Positions 14,218 through 16,538 of a DNA stretch of 16,538 bases are shown here, piece by piece. Source of the DNA: an uncultured Campylobacter sp. (lineage in GTDB: Bacteria; Campylobacterota; Campylobacteria; Campylobacterales; Campylobacteraceae); NCBI RefSeq assembly GCF_938030685.1, contig NZ_CALHHX010000033.1, positions 1 to 16,538 on the forward strand. The letters run 5' to 3'. Below the pieces are notes generated by a model that had not been told where the DNA came from, made no database searches, and saw only the letters and a list, made by a program, of their open reading frames with translations. A program made the position numbers and the translations under genes. How positions within the stretch are numbered: position 1 is the stretch's first letter; each line of letters starts with the position of its first letter.

Positions 14218-15306
14218 TTATTTGCCTGACGGTTCGGGATTTATCGCTATGAAATCTTTCCTCAGATCGCTAAGATCGCAATCGGTAGCCGTGATCGTAA
14301 AATCATCCGTCATATCGAGCGCAAATTCGCCAAGACCTGCTTTGAGCTGCTTCACGCACTCCCAAATGAGCTTTTTAGCCTGCGCATATTTATCATTTAG
14401 CTGCGTTTCTTGATTGAAAAGATCAAAAATTTTCACCGTTTCGTAGTCTACTTCGACCTCAGCTCGAAACTCGTAATCAGGAACGAGCCAAAGAAGCCAG
14501 CCATCTTTTCGCGCAAGCCACTGCGCGCGCTGTTCTTGCGAACCGAATCCGATGATCGGCGGCAAACTCCTATTGTCGCAAGCTAAATTTATGCAGTAGA
14601 GCTTGCAGCCGGGCGCGTGCTTTTTGATCGTCTCTTTAATCGCTGGCAGTAGTCTTTGCGCGGCGAGCTCATAGAGCTTTTTGTAGCTCATATCCTTATC
14701 GGGCTTTTGATAGCGCACATAACCATTTTCGGTTATTAAGCTTAGCTCGCCCATTGCGTCAAATTCATAGTTTGTTACGTCATTCCTTCTGCCTGCGCGA
14801 GGGTGCTCTACATACTCCCGTCTTTGTGCGAGCTTGCCGCCTTCGTAAGTAAAATTTTCTATCCCATAGGCGTTGTTGTCAAAGGCCGAGTAGATGGACT
14901 TTAGCTCGCCATTTTCATAGATAAATCTTTTTATATTGAAGCATCTTGAGCATTTTTTATTGTAGCAACCGAAATGATATTTTAAAACTTCGTCCCGCCC
15001 CCAAAAATAAAGGCTTTCAAAGAAACTTTTTTTGTCGTCATGTTGTCTCTCAAAAACGACGCGATCTTGCGCGTCAAAGCCGTATTCGCGGGCGTTTACG
15101 ATCTTTTTTGGTTTGGCTTTTAAAATTTTGCCCTTAAAGAAGCGGTTATATTCGAAATAAAACGGCTCTAAATTGATATAGCTACCCGACGCCCAGCGCC
15201 TACTTACGACCTGCGCTTCGGCTATTTTATTTAAGGCTTTGTATTCATCTCTCACGCTTTTTAAAAACGTTCGCAGTCTTTCTATCTCATCCATTTGCTT
15301 ATCCAT
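14218..15306 (-). CDS. Hypothetical cytoplasmic protein with YD-repeat-like strands
   Basis: This is a 362-residue protein I do not recognise. There is no signal peptide or membrane segment. Residues 1-35 are helical and charged. Residues about 70-195 contain several Y/F-x-x-x-G-x-L-like strand units (E-Y-G-F-D-A-Q-D-R-V-V, F-I-Y-E-N-G-E-L, F-T-Y-E-G-G-K-L, Y-E-F-D-A-M-G-E-L), reminiscent of YD/Rhs or MORN-type beta repeats. C-Y-N-K-K-C-S-R-C (114-122) could bind metal. The C-terminal half (about 205-362) is mixed alpha/beta with a W-L-L-W-L-V segment. The ATG at 15306 has GGGAG upstream; a second ATG four codons later is possible. It sits 73 bases downstream of coaD, past a hairpin, and interrupts the usual coaD-tmk pair. 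A role as an immunity-type protein for a polymorphic toxin is conceivable, but no toxin gene is nearby. Confidence 0.75.
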   Translation of the reverse strand: MDKQMDEIERLRTFLKSVRDEYKALNKIAEAQVVSRRWASGSYINLEPFYFEYNRFFKGKILKAKPKKIVNAREYGFDAQDRVVFERQHDDKKSFFESLYFWGRDEVLKYHFGCYNKKCSRCFNIKRFIYENGELKSIYSAFDNNAYGIENFTYEGGKLAQRREYVEHPRAGRRNDVTNYEFDAMGELSLITENGYVRYQKPDKDMSYKKLYELAAQRLLPAIKETIKKHAPGCKLYCINLACDNRSLPPIIGFGSQEQRAQWLARKDGWLLWLVPDYEFRAEVEVDYETVKIFDLFNQETQLNDKYAQAKKLIWECVKQLKAGLGEFALDMTDDFTITATDCDLSDLRKDFIAINPEPSGK

Positions 15307-15335
15307 TTTTATCTCCCGTGTGGTTTGTAAATTTT

Positions 15336-15364
15336 AAATTTAGCTGCGCCTGCGAGCTAAATTT
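15336..15364 (-). terminator. Hairpin after coaD
   Basis: AAATTTAGCT (15336-15345) and AGCTAAATTT (15355-15364) form a perfect 10-bp stem with a 9-base GC-rich loop, about 15 bases past the coaD stop. On the - strand the second arm ends in TTT and is then followed by A-rich DNA, so termination would be partial at best. It may separate ubiX-coaD transcription from the hypothetical gene at 14218. Confidence 0.45.
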
Positions 15365-15379
15365 CAGTCGCTTGCAAGC

Positions 15380-15856
15380 TCATTTTTTCAAAAATTTTAA
15401 AATTTCGCTCGGCACGAGGTGCGAAACGTCGCCACCGTGGCTCAAAACGGAGCGGACGATCGAGCTTGAGATGAAGGCGTTTTTGAGCGTCGGCATCAAA
15501 TACACGCTCTCAAATTCCTCCCATAACGAGGCGTTTGCGTAGCCGATCTGCAGCTCGTACTCAAAGTCGCTAACCGCGCGGAGTCCGCGGATCACGAAGC
15601 GCACGCCGCAAGATTTAGCAAAATCCACGAGTAGATTATCAAAGCTTTGCACGCTCACGCCACGAAGCCCGCGTGTCGCGGCTCGCGCCATCTCTAGTCT
15701 GGATTTTAGGCTGAAGTAGGGCTTTTTGCTCTCGTTTAGCGCGACTGCGACGATGACTTCATCAAAAAGCCCTAGCGCGCGCTTGATTACGTCCAGATGG
15801 CCGTTCGTAATAGGATCGAAAGTGCCCGGATAGATACATTTTCTTGAGTTTTGCAT
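15380..15856 (-). CDS. coaD: Phosphopantetheine adenylyltransferase
   Basis: CoaD transfers AMP from ATP to 4'-phosphopantetheine, making dephospho-CoA in the fourth step of CoA synthesis from pantothenate. With the ATG at 15856 the protein has 158 residues, the usual size. The nucleotidyltransferase motif Y-P-G-T-F-D-P-I-T-N-G-H is at 9-20, R-G-L-R-A-V-S-D-F-E-Y-E at 90-101 and the I-S-S-S-I-V-R motif at 129-135. I chose this ATG over the GTG nine bases upstream because it overlaps the ubiX stop as TAATG and has AAAAGG at proper spacing within the ubiX 3' end. ubiX and coaD are therefore translationally coupled. Hexameric and cytoplasmic by family. Confidence 0.97.
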   Translation of the reverse strand: MQNSRKCIYPGTFDPITNGHLDVIKRALGLFDEVIVAVALNESKKPYFSLKSRLEMARAATRGLRGVSVQSFDNLLVDFAKSCGVRFVIRGLRAVSDFEYELQIGYANASLWEEFESVYLMPTLKNAFISSSIVRSVLSHGGDVSHLVPSEILKFLKK

Positions 15857-16410
15857 TATTGCCACCTTTTAAATAGCTCGTTTTGCACGCCCAGAGCGTC
15901 GCACCACTTGCCGATTATGAAATTTTTTAAATTTTGCACGCCGCAGTAGCCTGCGATCACGGGCGGAGCGATGATGACGCCGAGCGCGGCTAGCTCGCTC
16001 ATCTGGCGCAGGCTGATCGCAGAAAATGGCATCTCACGCACGCCAAGAACCAGCCGCTTGTGCTCTTTTAACGCGACTGCAGCGGCGCGGGTGCTTAAGC
16101 TGTCGCAAAGCCCGCCGTAAATTTTAGCCAAAGAGCCGATAGAGCAGGGCGCAAAGATCACTGCATCAATCCCAAAGGAGCCTGAAGCAGGCGGCGCGGC
16201 CAGATCGGTATCGGGATAAAATTTTACACTCCTAAATTCCACAGATTTTAGAGCCTCGTCCGCGTCTATGCCGCTTTCGGCGCGCAGGACGTAGCGCGCG
16301 CCCTGCGTAAGCACAGCGTGGGTTTCATGCGGCGAGCTGGCAAGAAATTTAAGCAGATCAAGCCCGATCTCGCAAAAACTGGCGCCGCTTACGCAAACTA
16401 AAATTTTCAT
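15856..16410 (-). CDS. ubiX: Flavin prenyltransferase UbiX
   Basis: UbiX attaches a dimethylallyl group to FMN, making the prenylated flavin cofactor of UbiD-type decarboxylases. In Campylobacterota, which make menaquinone, the partner would be a UbiD-like enzyme elsewhere in the genome. The 184-residue protein has the N-terminal I-L-V-C-V-S-G-A-S flavin-binding segment. It also has the long signature C-S-I-G-S-L-A-K-I (89-97) followed by D-S-L-S-T-R-A-A-A-V-A-L-K-E (103-116) and G-V-R-E-M-P (123-128). The G-A-S-F-C-E-I start differs slightly from the usual G-A-S-G. No strong ribosome-binding site precedes the ATG (AAAGCC at best). It lies about 75 bases downstream of a tRNA gene on the same strand, so ubiX-coaD may be read from the tRNA promoter or from one between them. 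Confidence 0.94.
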   Translation of the reverse strand: MKILVCVSGASFCEIGLDLLKFLASSPHETHAVLTQGARYVLRAESGIDADEALKSVEFRSVKFYPDTDLAAPPASGSFGIDAVIFAPCSIGSLAKIYGGLCDSLSTRAAAVALKEHKRLVLGVREMPFSAISLRQMSELAALGVIIAPPVIAGYCGVQNLKNFIIGKWCDALGVQNELFKRWQ

Positions 16411-16486
16411 TTTAAGGCTTTCATATCAAAATTTCGTGGCTTGAAAGCGAGCGGAACGGAAAGAATTTTAAAATTTGAAGTTGAAA

Positions 16487-16538
16487 TGGAGCGGGAAACG
16501 AGAGTCGAACTCGCGACATCAACCATGGCAAGGTTGCG
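16487..16538 (-). tRNA. tRNA-Gly (anticodon GCC), 3' part
   Basis: Reading the - strand from the window edge: anticodon stem CAACC, loop TTGCCAT (anticodon GCC), stem GGTTG; variable loop ATGTC; T stem GCGAG with loop TTCGACT and CTCGT; acceptor 3' strand TTCCCGC; discriminator T; encoded CCA (16487-16489 on the complement). The D arm and 5' acceptor strand fall beyond the window, so the gene is cut by the edge. Anticodon GCC reads GGC and GGU glycine codons. Confidence 0.93.

Noticed and set aside
15857..15865. GTG at 15863-15865 as the coaD start
   Set aside because: The ATG at 15854-15856 gives the usual family length, a TAATG coupling with ubiX and a well-placed AAAAGG site.

Overview
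The window looks like chromosomal DNA of a Campylobacterota species, most likely an oral-type Campylobacter with higher GC than C. jejuni (for example C. gracilis, C. showae or C. rectus). This rests on protein character, on the very frequent AAATTTTA-type words and on gene order. From memory, rpiB - small membrane protein - apt - dedA - pepA - ychF and ubiX - coaD - tmk are Campylobacter arrangements. The species call is an inference.

Layout. Positions 1-6692 (+ strand) hold a tight run of genes with overlaps or gaps below 10 bases: folD (partial), lepB, rpiB, a small membrane/coiled-coil protein, apt, dedA, pepA, ychF. It reads as one housekeeping operon covering folate metabolism, signal-peptide cleavage, the pentose phosphate pathway, adenine salvage, a membrane transporter, an aminopeptidase and a translation-associated ATPase. 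RpiB is abnormal: an Asn/Ser-rich segment of about 95 residues splits the catalytic domain, and a tail of about 217 residues follows it.

Positions 6693-7425 are non-coding, followed by an unrecognised four-helix membrane protein (7426-8139, +). A large TonB-dependent receptor of the haemoglobin/transferrin type lies on the - strand (8486-11572). Its signal-peptide codons contain a (TC)7 tract, and two copies of an intergenic sequence (39 of 40 bases identical in the core) lie on either side of it in direct orientation. No partner lipoprotein and no tonB/exbB/exbD are present.

Positions 12225-16410 are all - strand: a membrane-anchored hypothetical protein, tmk, an unrecognised 362-residue protein, then coaD and ubiX. 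tmk and coaD, usually adjacent in this group, are separated here by about 1.7 kb of accessory DNA. The window closes inside a tRNA-Gly(GCC) gene on the - strand.

No CRISPR array, transposase, phage gene or recognisable defence system is visible. The most interesting signals are the expanded RpiB, the codon-phased AATTCC/AATTTT words shared between that gene and intergenic DNA, and the repeat-flanked, possibly phase-variable haem-protein receptor.
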